Shown here piece by piece: positions 25,761-34,409 of a DNA stretch of 64,000 nt. The translations under genes and the position numbers were made by a program. The DNA is from Albirhodobacter sp048262715 (GTDB lineage Bacteria > Pseudomonadota > Alphaproteobacteria > Rhodobacterales > Rhodobacteraceae). The number at the start of each line of letters is the position of its first letter. Within the stretch, counting starts at the first letter, position 1. The notes beneath the pieces are model-generated. The model was given only the letters and a program-made list of their open reading frames with translations. It was not told the DNA's origin and searched no databases. Location: NCBI GenBank assembly GCA_048262715.1, contig JBLXEV010000007.1:62001-126000 (forward strand), read 5' to 3'.

Positions 25761-26357
25761 ATGAATATGGCGTTGGACATAACATCGGAGGCCTCGGATG
25801 AGGCGCTGCTGGTTCTCTATGGCAATGGGGATCGGGCGGCGGCGCAAATCCTCACGCTGCGTTTGACGCCGATGGCGCTGCGGGTTGCGCGGCGGATGCT
25901 GGGGGATTGGGCGGAGGCCGAAGATGTGGCGCAAGAGGCGATGATGCGCCTGTGGCGGATCGCGCCGGAGTGGCGGCAGGGCGAGGCGAAGGTGACGACA
26001 TGGCTCTACCGTGTGGTGACCAATCTGGCGACCGACCGATTGCGCAAGCGCAAAGGCTATCGGCAGGGGATAGGGCTTGAGGAGGCACCTGAAGTTGCCG
26101 ATGCCGCGCCCGATGTCGAAACGCGGATGATGGATGGAGATCGCGCCGAGGCGCTGCAATCAGCGTTAGATCAGTTGCCGGAACGGCAGCGACAGGCAGT
26201 GGTATTGCGCCATATCGAAGGGTTATCGAACCCCGAGATAGCGGCGGTGTTGGAGATTGGCGTCGAGGCGGTTGAAAGTTTGACCGCGCGGGGCAAGCGA
26301 GCGTTGGCGGCGGCATTGGCCGGACGGCGCGAGGAGTTGGGCTATGACGCAAAGTGA
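25761..26357 (+). CDS. ECF-type RNA polymerase sigma factor
   Basis: This sigma-70 family factor of about 198 residues has region 2 in RMLGDWAEAEDVAQEAMMRLW (short form used here: EAEDVAQEAMMRLW, near 55) and region 4 in LPERQRQAVVLRHIEGLSN with helix-turn-helix NPEIAAVLEIGVEAVESL. It is distinct from EcfG at 18201. Start ATG 25761 (MNMALD) is a choice; 25740 and 25767 are possible. It overlaps a downstream membrane protein by 14 bases, the usual arrangement for a sigma and a membrane-bound partner. Confidence 0.88.
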   Translation: MNMALDITSEASDEALLVLYGNGDRAAAQILTLRLTPMALRVARRMLGDWAEAEDVAQEAMMRLWRIAPEWRQGEAKVTTWLYRVVTNLATDRLRKRKGYRQGIGLEEAPEVADAAPDVETRMMDGDRAEALQSALDQLPERQRQAVVLRHIEGLSNPEIAAVLEIGVEAVESLTARGKRALAAALAGRREELGYDAK

Positions 26358-26766
26358 CACGACAGAGGCAATGCTGGAGAGGCTGTTTTCGCAAGCGCGG
26401 GCTGCCGATGGCCACAGTGGCAACATTCCTTCGGCGCTGATGGCGCGGGTGATGGCAGATGCTGATATGGCGCTGGCCGAGCGCGCGGCGCTGGGCGCAT
26501 CTGATGAGTGGCGCGTGCTGCCCGCGCGCGGCTGGCGCGCGGCTTGGCGCGGGTTCGTGGCGACGATCGGCGGGCCCCGCGCGCTGGGCGGGCTGACGGC
26601 GGCGGCGCTGACGGGGATATGGATTGGTGCGGTCTCGGGGCCGGATGTTGCGAGCTATCTCGGGGTTGGGGCCGTTACAGGGGCCTCTGCGACACAGGGG
26701 CTGGAGACGGTTGAACTGATGCCGGGTGAGGAGTTGTTCGCGATGGTTGGCGGAATTGGAGGCTGA
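26344..26766 (+). CDS. putative membrane anti-sigma-like protein
   Basis: This 140-residue protein has a soluble N-terminal part (about 1-70) and one hydrophobic segment (LGGLTAAALTGIWIGAVSG, near 81-99). No zinc anti-sigma motif (HxxxCxxC) is present. Its position, overlapping an ECF sigma gene, suggests a membrane-tethered regulator of that sigma factor, which is inference. The C-terminus ends in a conserved-looking ELMPGEELFAMVGG. The following gene starts two bases after its stop. Confidence 0.7.
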   Translation: MTQSDTTEAMLERLFSQARAADGHSGNIPSALMARVMADADMALAERAALGASDEWRVLPARGWRAAWRGFVATIGGPRALGGLTAAALTGIWIGAVSGPDVASYLGVGAVTGASATQGLETVELMPGEELFAMVGGIGG

Positions 26767-26767
26767 T

Positions 26768-27274
26768 ATGTCAAATGACGAGATGATGCAGACTGTGCCT
26801 GCGCCGCGCCGCCCTCGCCGTTGGGAGCGCATCTTGCTGGTGATCTCACTCGGGTTGAACCTGTTGGTGGCGGGCGTTGTGATCGGCGGGGTCGCGACCC
26901 ATGACCGACGCCCGCCGAAACATTCTGTCGGGGCGGTATCGATCGGGCCGCTGACCTATGCGTTTGATAAGGCCGATCGCGAGGCACTGCGCCGCGCGGT
27001 GCAAGAGCAAAGCACGGGTATCGAAGACATGCGCCGCGCGTTGGATGCCGATATTGCGCGCCTTGCGACTGCTTTGCGGGCGGCGCCTTGGGATGCGGAA
27101 GCGGCGGGCAGTGTTTTGGCGGGCATGCGCGGGCGGTTCGAGGCGCGCGGCGAATTGGGCGAGCGGCTTATTCTAGAGCGGCTTGCGGGCATGAGCGAGG
27201 CCGAGCGGCTCGCCTTTGCCACACGGCTGGAACGGCGCGGCGAGCGGGGCAAGGGCGGGAAACCTCCCGAGTAA
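26768..27274 (+). CDS. periplasmic heavy-metal sensor-like protein (CpxP/CnrX fold)
   Basis: This 168-residue protein has a membrane segment near residues 21-42 followed by a long helical periplasmic domain with LRRAVQEQSTGIEDMRRALD and a C-terminal SEAERLAFATRLERRGERG. This pattern fits the metal-resistance/CpxP-like sensor families that accompany ECF sigma factors. It closes the sigma-membrane protein-sensor operon, so it probably signals to the sigma factor. Which metal it binds is unknown; no clear His/Met cluster is seen. Confidence 0.75.
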   Translation: MSNDEMMQTVPAPRRPRRWERILLVISLGLNLLVAGVVIGGVATHDRRPPKHSVGAVSIGPLTYAFDKADREALRRAVQEQSTGIEDMRRALDADIARLATALRAAPWDAEAAGSVLAGMRGRFEARGELGERLILERLAGMSEAERLAFATRLERRGERGKGGKPPE

Positions 27275-27379
27275 GCTATGAAGCGTTGGCGGCGTAGTCT
27301 GGCGGCGTCGGGGAGAGGGGCGGATCCCTTCGTGCCACGCCTTAGAGCCGCTATATGACGCAGATCGCGCACTCTTGGC

Positions 27380-28774
27380 CTACTCGGCCACGGTCACGCG
27401 ATTGCGCCCTCCCGCTTTGGATTTCAGTAAGGCGGCATCAGCCCTATCGAAGGTCACACCGCTATCCTCGGTGCCGGATCCGATTGCGAGGCCGATGGAG
27501 ATTGTCACAGGAATATCTTCAGGCGTCTGCGTGCTCGACAGGCCGACGACAGTGACAGGATGCGTGTTGATCACGCGGAGAAGCCTGTCGGCAACCATGG
27601 ATGCGATTTCGGGCGATGTGTCGGGCATGACCACGAGAAACTCTTCGCCACCGACCCGGGCGACCATATCGCCCCCGCGCATGTTCAGGTGCAGACGGTT
27701 GGCGACTTCGGCGAGAACGCGATCCCCCATACCGTGACCGTAGGTATCGTTTACCGCCTTAAAATGATCGATGTCGATCATCATCACCGCGAACTGGCTG
27801 CCGGTTTCGCGGGCGCGGGTGGCGATGCGGTGCAGATGTGGCAAGGCGTAGCGGCGGTTATATAGGCGGGTGAGTGGGTCAATGGCGGCAAGGCGCATGC
27901 CGGTGGTGATCGCCGCGCGGTGCCGGTCGAGTGCGCGCTTGCGGGCAATCTGTGTTGAGAGCCGCAGCGCGGCCTCCTCTGCGTGATGGGGCGCGTGCAG
28001 ATCGACCGGCAGCAAGTCGTTCGCCCCCAGATCCAGCGCGAAGGCGGCGGTTTCACGCAGACCCTCGGGCAGGGCGATGCAAATTGCGCTATGGCGGGTA
28101 CGGGCGCGCGAACGCAGCTCTGACATGAACCGCAGGCCATCGCCAGGGCGGGAGAGATCCGCCGCGACAAGGAAGGCGTCGGGAGGGGGGGAGTCATGGG
28201 AGAGGGTCAGGGCCGTATCGCGGGTAAGCACGCTGAGCTGTGCATTCGGGAGAAATTGTGCGAGCGCGTGTTTCCACCCCACAGCGACCGACGTTTGCGC
28301 GGCGATCAGCGCAATGTGCTGCTGGGCGCTGAAGCCATTATCGGGCTCTTCAAAGCCGAGATCTCGGGTGGTGGCATCGCGCAGGCGGTGTTCCTCATCG
28401 GTCTCTCGCGCGCGCAAAAGTGCGCGGATCCGCGCGAGAAGAACCAAATCGTCGAGTGGCTTGGTCATCACCTCCTCGGCACCAGCGCGCAGAGCTTCAA
28501 GGCGCAGCACGGGATCTGGCGCAGCGGAGACCGCGATGATCGGCAGTAGGGCGGTGGCGGGCACCGCCCGCAACTGGCGCACCAGCTCAACCCCCGCAAG
28601 GTCAGGAAGCTGCATATCGAGCAGGATCAGATCGGGGCGCTGCGACTGTGACAGCTCAAGCGCTTCGCGCGCAGAGGCCGCCTGTAGAACCGTATAGCGC
28701 GCATTGGCCAGTTTGACCTTGAGCACGATGCGATTTGTTGCCACATCATCCACGATCAGGAGAGTTCCTGACAT
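27380..28774 (-). CDS. PleD-like diguanylate cyclase (REC-REC-GGDEF)
   Basis: This 464-residue response regulator has a first receiver domain with phospho-acceptor Asp53 (LILLDMQLPD) and Lys in MTKPLDD, a degenerate second receiver (about 150-280) and a C-terminal GGDEF domain with ARVGGEEF near 372. The inhibitory RxxD site lies five residues before GGEEF. It makes cyclic-di-GMP when phosphorylated. It matches PleD of Caulobacter in order and length. ATG 28774 is chosen because it starts the receiver; an in-frame 19-residue extension has no support. It diverges from the DUF3572 gene, as often in this order. Confidence 0.92.
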   Translation of the reverse strand: MSGTLLIVDDVATNRIVLKVKLANARYTVLQAASAREALELSQSQRPDLILLDMQLPDLAGVELVRQLRAVPATALLPIIAVSAAPDPVLRLEALRAGAEEVMTKPLDDLVLLARIRALLRARETDEEHRLRDATTRDLGFEEPDNGFSAQQHIALIAAQTSVAVGWKHALAQFLPNAQLSVLTRDTALTLSHDSPPPDAFLVAADLSRPGDGLRFMSELRSRARTRHSAICIALPEGLRETAAFALDLGANDLLPVDLHAPHHAEEAALRLSTQIARKRALDRHRAAITTGMRLAAIDPLTRLYNRRYALPHLHRIATRARETGSQFAVMMIDIDHFKAVNDTYGHGMGDRVLAEVANRLHLNMRGGDMVARVGGEEFLVVMPDTSPEIASMVADRLLRVINTHPVTVVGLSSTQTPEDIPVTISIGLAIGSGTEDSGVTFDRADAALLKSKAGGRNRVTVAE

Positions 28775-28879
28775 GGTTCTGGCCGCTCCCTTCTGGCTGC
28801 TTTCCTTGACGTTAAGACTTTGTCGCTTCAAAAGTTAACAAAGTGTTATTCACCCTTTCACCCTATCGCGAGATCCTAA

Positions 28880-29158
28880 ATGCAGCAAGACAATGCACAG
28901 ATTATCGGCGTGAATGCGCTCGGCTGGATCGCCGCCCAAGACTCCGTTTTTGAGGCATTTTTAACAACCACAGGCGCGCGGGTCGAAGATCTTCGGGCGC
29001 AGGCCGCAGAGCCTGAATTTTTGGCACAAGTACTCGATTTTGTGCTGTTGCAAGATGAATGGGTCTTGGAGTTTGCCGAGGCGGCCTCAATCGCGCCGGA
29101 GCAGGTCGTGGCGGCGCGCGCGGTTCTGGGTGGTGGCGACATGCGGCATTGGACATGA
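28880..29158 (+). CDS. DUF3572 family protein
   Basis: This 92-residue all-helical protein carries ALGWIAAQDSVFEAFLTTTG and FLAQVLDFVLLQDEWVLEF, the hallmark of DUF3572. It has no known function, but it is commonly found beside pleD in alphaproteobacteria, as here. Its stop overlaps the start of the next gene (ATGA). Confidence 0.88.
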   Translation: MQQDNAQIIGVNALGWIAAQDSVFEAFLTTTGARVEDLRAQAAEPEFLAQVLDFVLLQDEWVLEFAEAASIAPEQVVAARAVLGGGDMRHWT

Positions 29159-29886
29159 GCGTGCGGGGCGAGCAGATGGCGCGGATCGCAGGGGTCTTGT
29201 TCGACAAGGACGGGACGCTGTTTGATTTCAACGCGACATGGGGCAATTGGACGGCGCGCGTTCTCACCGAACTTGCGGCGCAGGGCGGGGTCGATCGGGC
29301 ACATCTTGCCGCGCGCGTTGGCTATGATTTCGCGCGCGGATTTGCGCCGCAGAGCCCTATCATCGCCGGGACGGTGCCGGAGATTGCGATGATTTTGGCG
29401 GGGGCTTTGCCCGCGTCTGATCCCGCTGATCTTGTGGAGTATCTGAATGCTCAAGCCGCTGGTGCTCAGGTAGTGGAGGTTGTGCCACTGGCGCGGTTTT
29501 TCGCGGATCTGCGCGCCGCTGGCTACTATCTGGGGGTAATGACAAACGATTCCGAGGGGTCGGCGCGCGCGCATCTGGGGGCGGTTGCCGTGCATGATCT
29601 TGCAGGGGGCGGGGCCTTGGATCTGGTGATTGGGGCGGATAGCGGGCATGGGGCGAAGCCCGACCCCACGCCGTTGCTGGCCTTCGCGCGCCATGTCGAC
29701 TTGCCGCCAGAGCACATCGCCATGGTGGGTGACAGCCGTCACGACCTTGGCGCAGGGCGCGCGGCGGGGATGGTGACTGTCGGGGTTTTGACAGGCCCCG
29801 CGCGGGCGGAGGATTTGGACGATCTCGCGGATGTTGTCTTGCCGTCGATTGCCGATTTACCCGCGTGGCTGGCGGAACGGGGCTGA
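29155..29886 (+). CDS. HAD-superfamily phosphatase (Gph-like)
   Basis: This 243-residue hydrolase has the nucleophile motif GVLFDKDGTLFDF (near 14), motif II in GVMTND, Lys in GAKPDPTPLL and the metal motif MVGDSRHDLGAGRAAG. It resembles phosphoglycolate phosphatases, but substrates of such enzymes are broad. ATG 29155 overlaps the DUF3572 stop, giving translational coupling; a second in-frame ATG at 29176 is possible. Confidence 0.88.
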   Translation: MSVRGEQMARIAGVLFDKDGTLFDFNATWGNWTARVLTELAAQGGVDRAHLAARVGYDFARGFAPQSPIIAGTVPEIAMILAGALPASDPADLVEYLNAQAAGAQVVEVVPLARFFADLRAAGYYLGVMTNDSEGSARAHLGAVAVHDLAGGGALDLVIGADSGHGAKPDPTPLLAFARHVDLPPEHIAMVGDSRHDLGAGRAAGMVTVGVLTGPARAEDLDDLADVVLPSIADLPAWLAERG

Positions 29887-30038
29887 CGCAAGTTTGGCGG
29901 GATCTATGCTCAGTCCTCGCCCTGTGATTTTACGGCGCCTGCGCTGTGCGCTGATGCGGCGGTGCGCCACTTTTCATTGAGAGGGGCGTGGGTTAGCTTG
30001 CAGGCCATCGCGTCAGCGAAAGATCGCAGGAGGATCGC

Positions 30039-31802
30039 ATGTCAGGCACTGTTTTTCACAAAGGTCGGGCGTCCTTTAGCGGCCGGATCCCGCATTTGCT
30101 GCTGGGCCTTTGCGCGGGCGTTGCGGTTTGGTTCTTGGGCGCGGACGGTTGGCGGGCGCTGGGCGGGCAGAGTTCTGATGCCACGCGCGCGGTGCTCATG
30201 ATCGTGGTGCTGTGTGGCTTTGGCGCAGCGGGGATATTGCTGGCGAAGCTTGGATTGGCACGGGCGCTGGGCGCGGGGGCGCTGATTGCGGCGCTGACGG
30301 GCAGCTTGGCTTGGGTGTCGATGCGTGGTTTTGAGGACGCCAGTGCCTATTTCGCAACTGGACATGTGCTTGTGGCGCTGTTCGTGCTCGCGGCGCTGCC
30401 TGTGCCATTTTTGCAAGGGTTTTTGCAGGACGGGCAGGGGCTAAGCTATCGGCATTTGTTCGTGAATTCGTGGGATATCGTGGTGCGTTACGGCGCGGCA
30501 TGGGCCTTTGCGGGGCTGGCGTTGGCGGTGGCCTTTGCCTGTGGCGCGTTGCTGGAGATCGTCGGGCTGCGGGTGCTCAGCGATTTGCTGCGCGAGGATC
30601 TTGTGGTGGCGGCCTTGCTGGGCGGGCTGGTGGGGCTTGGCTTGGCCGTGGTGGATGAGTTGGACGACATGATTTCGCCCGATCTCGCGCTGCGCTTGGT
30701 GCGGCTGCTGGCGCCGTTTGTGTTGGTGGTGTTGGTGGTGTTCCTCGCCATGGTTCCGGTGCGGGGTTTGACGGCTCTGTTCGGGGCGCTCTCCACGGGC
30801 GGGAGCCTGATGACAGCCGGGTTTGGCGCTGTCGTTCTGGTGTCGATCATTGTCGATAAGAGCGATCTGGACGGGCCATCGCGCGGGATTTTGTATCTGT
30901 CGGCGCGGATATTGGCGGGATTGGTGATTTTGCTGGCGGGGCTGGCGATTGCGGCGGTCTGGATGCGGGTGGAGCAATATGGCTGGACGCCCGAACGGGT
31001 TTCGGCGGCCGTGGTTTCGGACGTGCTCTTAGGCTACGGGGTCGTCTATGCGCTGGCGCTTTTGCGTGGTGCGCGCTGGCGCGCGGGGGTGCGCAGCGGC
31101 AATCTGGGATTGGCCTTGGTGATGATCGCGCTGGCGGCGCTGTGGCTGAACCCTTGGGTGACGCCGGAGAGCATTTCGATGCGCTCGCAGATCGCGCGAT
31201 TGGATCCTGAGGCGGATGCCGAGCGCTTCCCGCTGTGGGAGATGGCGCATGATTGGGGCCATGCTGGCAAAACGGGGATCGCCGCGCTGGAGGCGGTCGC
31301 CGGTCCACGGATGACAGCGCGTCTCGCGCTGTTGGAACGCTCCACCTCGCGCTATGCGTTTACACGCGGTGTAGCGGATCCGGATGCGGAACGGGCGCGG
31401 ATTGCTGCTCTGTTACCGGTTCTGCCGGAGGGGCGCAGCCTTGATGCGGCGTTTTTTGAGGCGGTGGAGGGGCGCAGTGGCGTTACGGACACGTTGGAGA
31501 CGGAATGCGCGCTTACAACGCCGGAGGGGCATCGCGGGTGCCTTGTGGTCTATGCCGATGTGATTGCGGATTGGGACGGTGAGGAAATATTGGTGCTGCG
31601 GGAGGACCGCGCGCCAGTTCTGTTTGCGAGCGAAACCCGAGACCGGCAGAATTATTTAGGGTCGGGGGTTTGGGACCTGCCGGATGGGATGACAGTGGCG
31701 CAGGCGATTGATCTGTTCTGGCGCGACGGCATTCGGCTTGTCCCCTCGCGTGATCAGGAGTTCTCTTTAGGAGGCCAACGGATGGCGCCGCGGGCGGATT
31801 AG
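30039..31802 (+). CDS. DUF4153 membrane protein
   Basis: This 587-residue inner-membrane protein has about eleven hydrophobic segments in its first 380 residues and a soluble C-terminal domain of about 200. The layout and the ALPVPFLQGFLQDG and YGVVYALALL segments fit DUF4153, a family without known function. The C-terminal part contains two cysteines, TECALTTPEGHRGC, that may pair. A GGAGG ribosome site precedes ATG 30039. Confidence 0.82.
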   Translation: MSGTVFHKGRASFSGRIPHLLLGLCAGVAVWFLGADGWRALGGQSSDATRAVLMIVVLCGFGAAGILLAKLGLARALGAGALIAALTGSLAWVSMRGFEDASAYFATGHVLVALFVLAALPVPFLQGFLQDGQGLSYRHLFVNSWDIVVRYGAAWAFAGLALAVAFACGALLEIVGLRVLSDLLREDLVVAALLGGLVGLGLAVVDELDDMISPDLALRLVRLLAPFVLVVLVVFLAMVPVRGLTALFGALSTGGSLMTAGFGAVVLVSIIVDKSDLDGPSRGILYLSARILAGLVILLAGLAIAAVWMRVEQYGWTPERVSAAVVSDVLLGYGVVYALALLRGARWRAGVRSGNLGLALVMIALAALWLNPWVTPESISMRSQIARLDPEADAERFPLWEMAHDWGHAGKTGIAALEAVAGPRMTARLALLERSTSRYAFTRGVADPDAERARIAALLPVLPEGRSLDAAFFEAVEGRSGVTDTLETECALTTPEGHRGCLVVYADVIADWDGEEILVLREDRAPVLFASETRDRQNYLGSGVWDLPDGMTVAQAIDLFWRDGIRLVPSRDQEFSLGGQRMAPRAD

Positions 31803-31885
31803 CGGTTGCAGGGGCAAGCGCGGGCGGCTGTTGGGAGAATGTTAAGGGGTCGGCGCTAGCATTGGCATAGTCTCGTGAGGTGCCG

Positions 31886-32479
31886 ATGCATGGTCTGATT
31901 AATCGTTCGATCCAGTGTTTCTTGCAAGAAACCTATGGGCGCGCCCTATGGGAGCGTGTTGCATTTCAGGCGCAGGTTGAGGCCTCAGGGTTCGAGACCA
32001 TGCTGCGCTATGAGGATAGTGTGACGCAGGCGCTGATTTCGGCGGCGGCGCGGGTGTTGGATCGCCCCGAGGCAGCGTTTTTGGAAGATCTCGGGGCGTT
32101 TTTGGTTTCGATTGAGCCTCTCAGGCGGCTGCTGCGCTTCGGCGGGCAGGGCTTTTTCGATTTTCTGATGTCGCTTGATGAGTTGCAAAGCCGTGGCCAG
32201 ATGGCGCTGCCGGATCTGGAGCTGCCGGAGCTGGTGCTGGAAGCGCAGCGCGGCGGGTGGTTCGGGTTCAAGGTCTGCGCTGCTCAGCGGGGCTGGTCGG
32301 CGGTGGTCACGGGCCTTGTGAGGGCGATGGCGGATGACTACGGCGCGCTGGTTCTGATTGAAGCGGAGGGGCCTTTGGCGGGCGATGTGGAGCCGCAGGA
32401 ATATATCCGTGTTGAAGTACTGGATGCGCGTTTTGTTGAGGGGCGGAGCTTCGAGTTGGCCCGCCCGAGTGGTGTGTGA
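31886..32479 (+). CDS. H-NOX-like protein without the heme-ligand histidine
   Basis: This 197-residue protein has the H-NOX (heme NO/oxygen-binding) fold signature: MHGLINRSIQCFLQETYG at the N-terminus, LRYEDSVTQALI, and FFDFLMSLDELQ where H-NOX proteins have FLxxxDxxH. The proximal histidine is replaced by glutamine, and the only histidine in the whole protein is residue 2. The YxSxR motif reads LEAQR, keeping only the arginine. ATG 31886 follows GAGG; a GTG at 31880 is an alternative. It overlaps the next gene, a GGDEF cyclase, the usual H-NOX partner. Heme binding is therefore doubtful or unconventional. Confidence 0.82.
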   Translation: MHGLINRSIQCFLQETYGRALWERVAFQAQVEASGFETMLRYEDSVTQALISAAARVLDRPEAAFLEDLGAFLVSIEPLRRLLRFGGQGFFDFLMSLDELQSRGQMALPDLELPELVLEAQRGGWFGFKVCAAQRGWSAVVTGLVRAMADDYGALVLIEAEGPLAGDVEPQEYIRVEVLDARFVEGRSFELARPSGV

Positions 32480-33600
32480 TGCAGGGGATCAATGGATCTG
32501 AGCGAGGTGTGATACCAATGGGCGCAGACACCAACACACAGGATGCGCGCCGCCTTGGGGCGGCGCAGGGGACGCGCGCTGCGCAGGGCCGGATCGAATT
32601 GGAGCCGGAATTCTTGGGGCGGTTGATGCCGATGTCGCTATGGCTCGATTGTGACGGGCGGATTGTGATGTTGGGGCCGACTTTGGCAAAGCTGATTGGC
32701 GAGACCGCTTTGGGGCAGGCGTTCGAGGCGCATTTTGAGTTGCGCCGCGTGCGATCAGCCTGTCGTGGCGAGTCGCTGCAAGAGCTTGCGGGGCAGCGGT
32801 TGCATCTGATTCCGCGCCGTGCGGAAGCCACGTTCCTGCGCGGAATCGCGGTGCCAGTCGGCGTTGAGGGGGCGATGTTGCTCAACACCACATTCGGTGT
32901 GGGGCTGGCGGAGGCGGTGCGTGATCACGGGCTGACGGAGGCAGATTTCGCGCCGAGCGATCTGGCGATGGAGCTGCTCTATCTGCAAGAGGCGAAAACG
33001 GTGGTGATGGGCGAGCTGCGCGCGCTGAACACACGGCTCGACTCCGCGCGGCAGGTCGCGGAGCATCAGGCACTGACCGATCCGTTGACGGGGTTGGCGA
33101 ACCGACGGGCCTTCGGGCAGGCGCTGGCGCAGTCGATCCTTCTGGCGCAGGACACAGGCACGCCGTTCTCTGTCGCGCATCTGGATCTCGATTTGTTCAA
33201 GTCGGTGAATGATACGCTGGGCCATGCGGCGGGCGATCATGTTTTGAGTGCAGTGGCGGAGATATTGGGCGAGGAGACGCGGCGATCGGATGTCGTTGCG
33301 CGGGTCGGCGGCGATGAGTTTGTGTTGCTGCTGCGCGGGCGGGCAGACGGCGACGATATGCAGCAGCTTGGCGACAGGATTATCCGGCGGCTCGAACAGC
33401 CGATGAGGTTTGAGGGACAGAGTTGTCAGATTTCGGGATCCATTGGCGTGGTGCTGTCGACGAGCTATCAATCGCTCTCAGCGGAAGAGTTCCTCGCGGC
33501 GGCTGACGGGGCGCTCTATGCGTCCAAGCGGCGGGGGCGCGCGCGGTGTACGGTGTTACGCGGGGGCGCGCGGATTGTGGAAGATCAGCGGCGTCTTTAG
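32479..33600 (+). CDS. diguanylate cyclase with H-NOX-associated domain
   Basis: This protein of about 373 residues has an N-terminal PAS/HNOBA-like sensory region (about 25-170), a short coiled coil (EAKTVVMGELRALNTRLDSA) and a GGDEF domain with ARVGGDEF near 275. The RxxD inhibitory site (RRSD) precedes it by five residues, so the cyclase looks active and feedback-inhibited. ATG 32479 overlaps the H-NOX-like stop (TGATG); ATG 32518 could also be used. Together the pair would turn a gas or redox cue into cyclic-di-GMP. Confidence 0.88.
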   Translation: MQGINGSERGVIPMGADTNTQDARRLGAAQGTRAAQGRIELEPEFLGRLMPMSLWLDCDGRIVMLGPTLAKLIGETALGQAFEAHFELRRVRSACRGESLQELAGQRLHLIPRRAEATFLRGIAVPVGVEGAMLLNTTFGVGLAEAVRDHGLTEADFAPSDLAMELLYLQEAKTVVMGELRALNTRLDSARQVAEHQALTDPLTGLANRRAFGQALAQSILLAQDTGTPFSVAHLDLDLFKSVNDTLGHAAGDHVLSAVAEILGEETRRSDVVARVGGDEFVLLLRGRADGDDMQQLGDRIIRRLEQPMRFEGQSCQISGSIGVVLSTSYQSLSAEEFLAAADGALYASKRRGRARCTVLRGGARIVEDQRRL

Positions 33601-33692
33601 GCGCGCGAAAGTAAGCGCAGAGCGTTTGCAAAACCACCGAGCGCACCAAATTCACCTTTCACTTCTGCGCGGCTTTCGGCTAGGCCTCATTT

Positions 33693-34409
33693 ATGAGACA
33701 GGGATTTCCTCTTGCCACCGCCGGTATGAAAATCGGTTTGCTCGGCGGATCGTTTGATCCGGCGCATGAGGGTCATGCGCATATCACCCGCGAGGCGCTG
33801 CGGCGCTTTGGCTTGGACCGTGTGTGGTGGTTGGTAAGCCCCGGTAACCCGTTGAAAGAGCAAGGTCCTGCGCCGATGGCGCGTCGTATCGCGCGGGCGC
33901 GCGAGGTGATGCACGATCCGCGAGTGGACGTGACGGGCCTCGAAGCCCAGCTTGGCACGCGGTATACGGCACAGACTTTGGCGCGGCTGGTGGCGCTGTA
34001 TCCCGGTGTGCGGTTTGTTTGGTTGATGGGGGCCGATAACCTCGCGCAATTCCATCTTTGGGACAATTGGCGCGAGATTATGGCGCAGGTTCCGGTAGGG
34101 GTTTTGGCCCGCCCCGGCGCGCGGCTTGCGGCGCGGGGATCGGTTGCGGCAGAGATCTACGCCGCCGCGCGGATCGGGGCGGAGGGCGCGCGCGGTTTGG
34201 CCGAGGCGGATTTGCCCGCGTGGTGCTTTGTGAATGTGCCGATGCGCAGCCAATCGTCTTCCGCGATCCGCGCGCAGGGCACATGGCCGAAGGGCGCAGC
34301 CGAGGCGGTCGTTTCCAAGGCTTTGACGACAGCAGGGGCGGGCGGCAGAGTGGGGGCCACAGCGGAGGCCGAAGCAGAGGCCACAGCGGAGAATCGTGAT
34401 GACGGATAA
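33693..34409 (+). CDS. nadD: nicotinate-nucleotide adenylyltransferase
   Basis: This NAD biosynthesis enzyme adenylates nicotinate mononucleotide. It has 238 residues with GLLGGSFDPAHEGHAHI (GGSFDPxHxGH signature, near 16), WWLVSPGNPLK, FVWLMGADNLAQFHLWDNW and the C-terminal RSQSSSAIR motif. The last 30 residues form an alanine/glutamate-rich tail encoded by repetitive DNA that may be dispensable. Its stop overlaps the dacB start. ATG 33693 gives the MRQGFP leader common in the order; ATG 33726 (MKIG) is an alternative. Confidence 0.95.
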   Translation: MRQGFPLATAGMKIGLLGGSFDPAHEGHAHITREALRRFGLDRVWWLVSPGNPLKEQGPAPMARRIARAREVMHDPRVDVTGLEAQLGTRYTAQTLARLVALYPGVRFVWLMGADNLAQFHLWDNWREIMAQVPVGVLARPGARLAARGSVAAEIYAAARIGAEGARGLAEADLPAWCFVNVPMRSQSSSAIRAQGTWPKGAAEAVVSKALTTAGAGGRVGATAEAEAEATAENRDDG

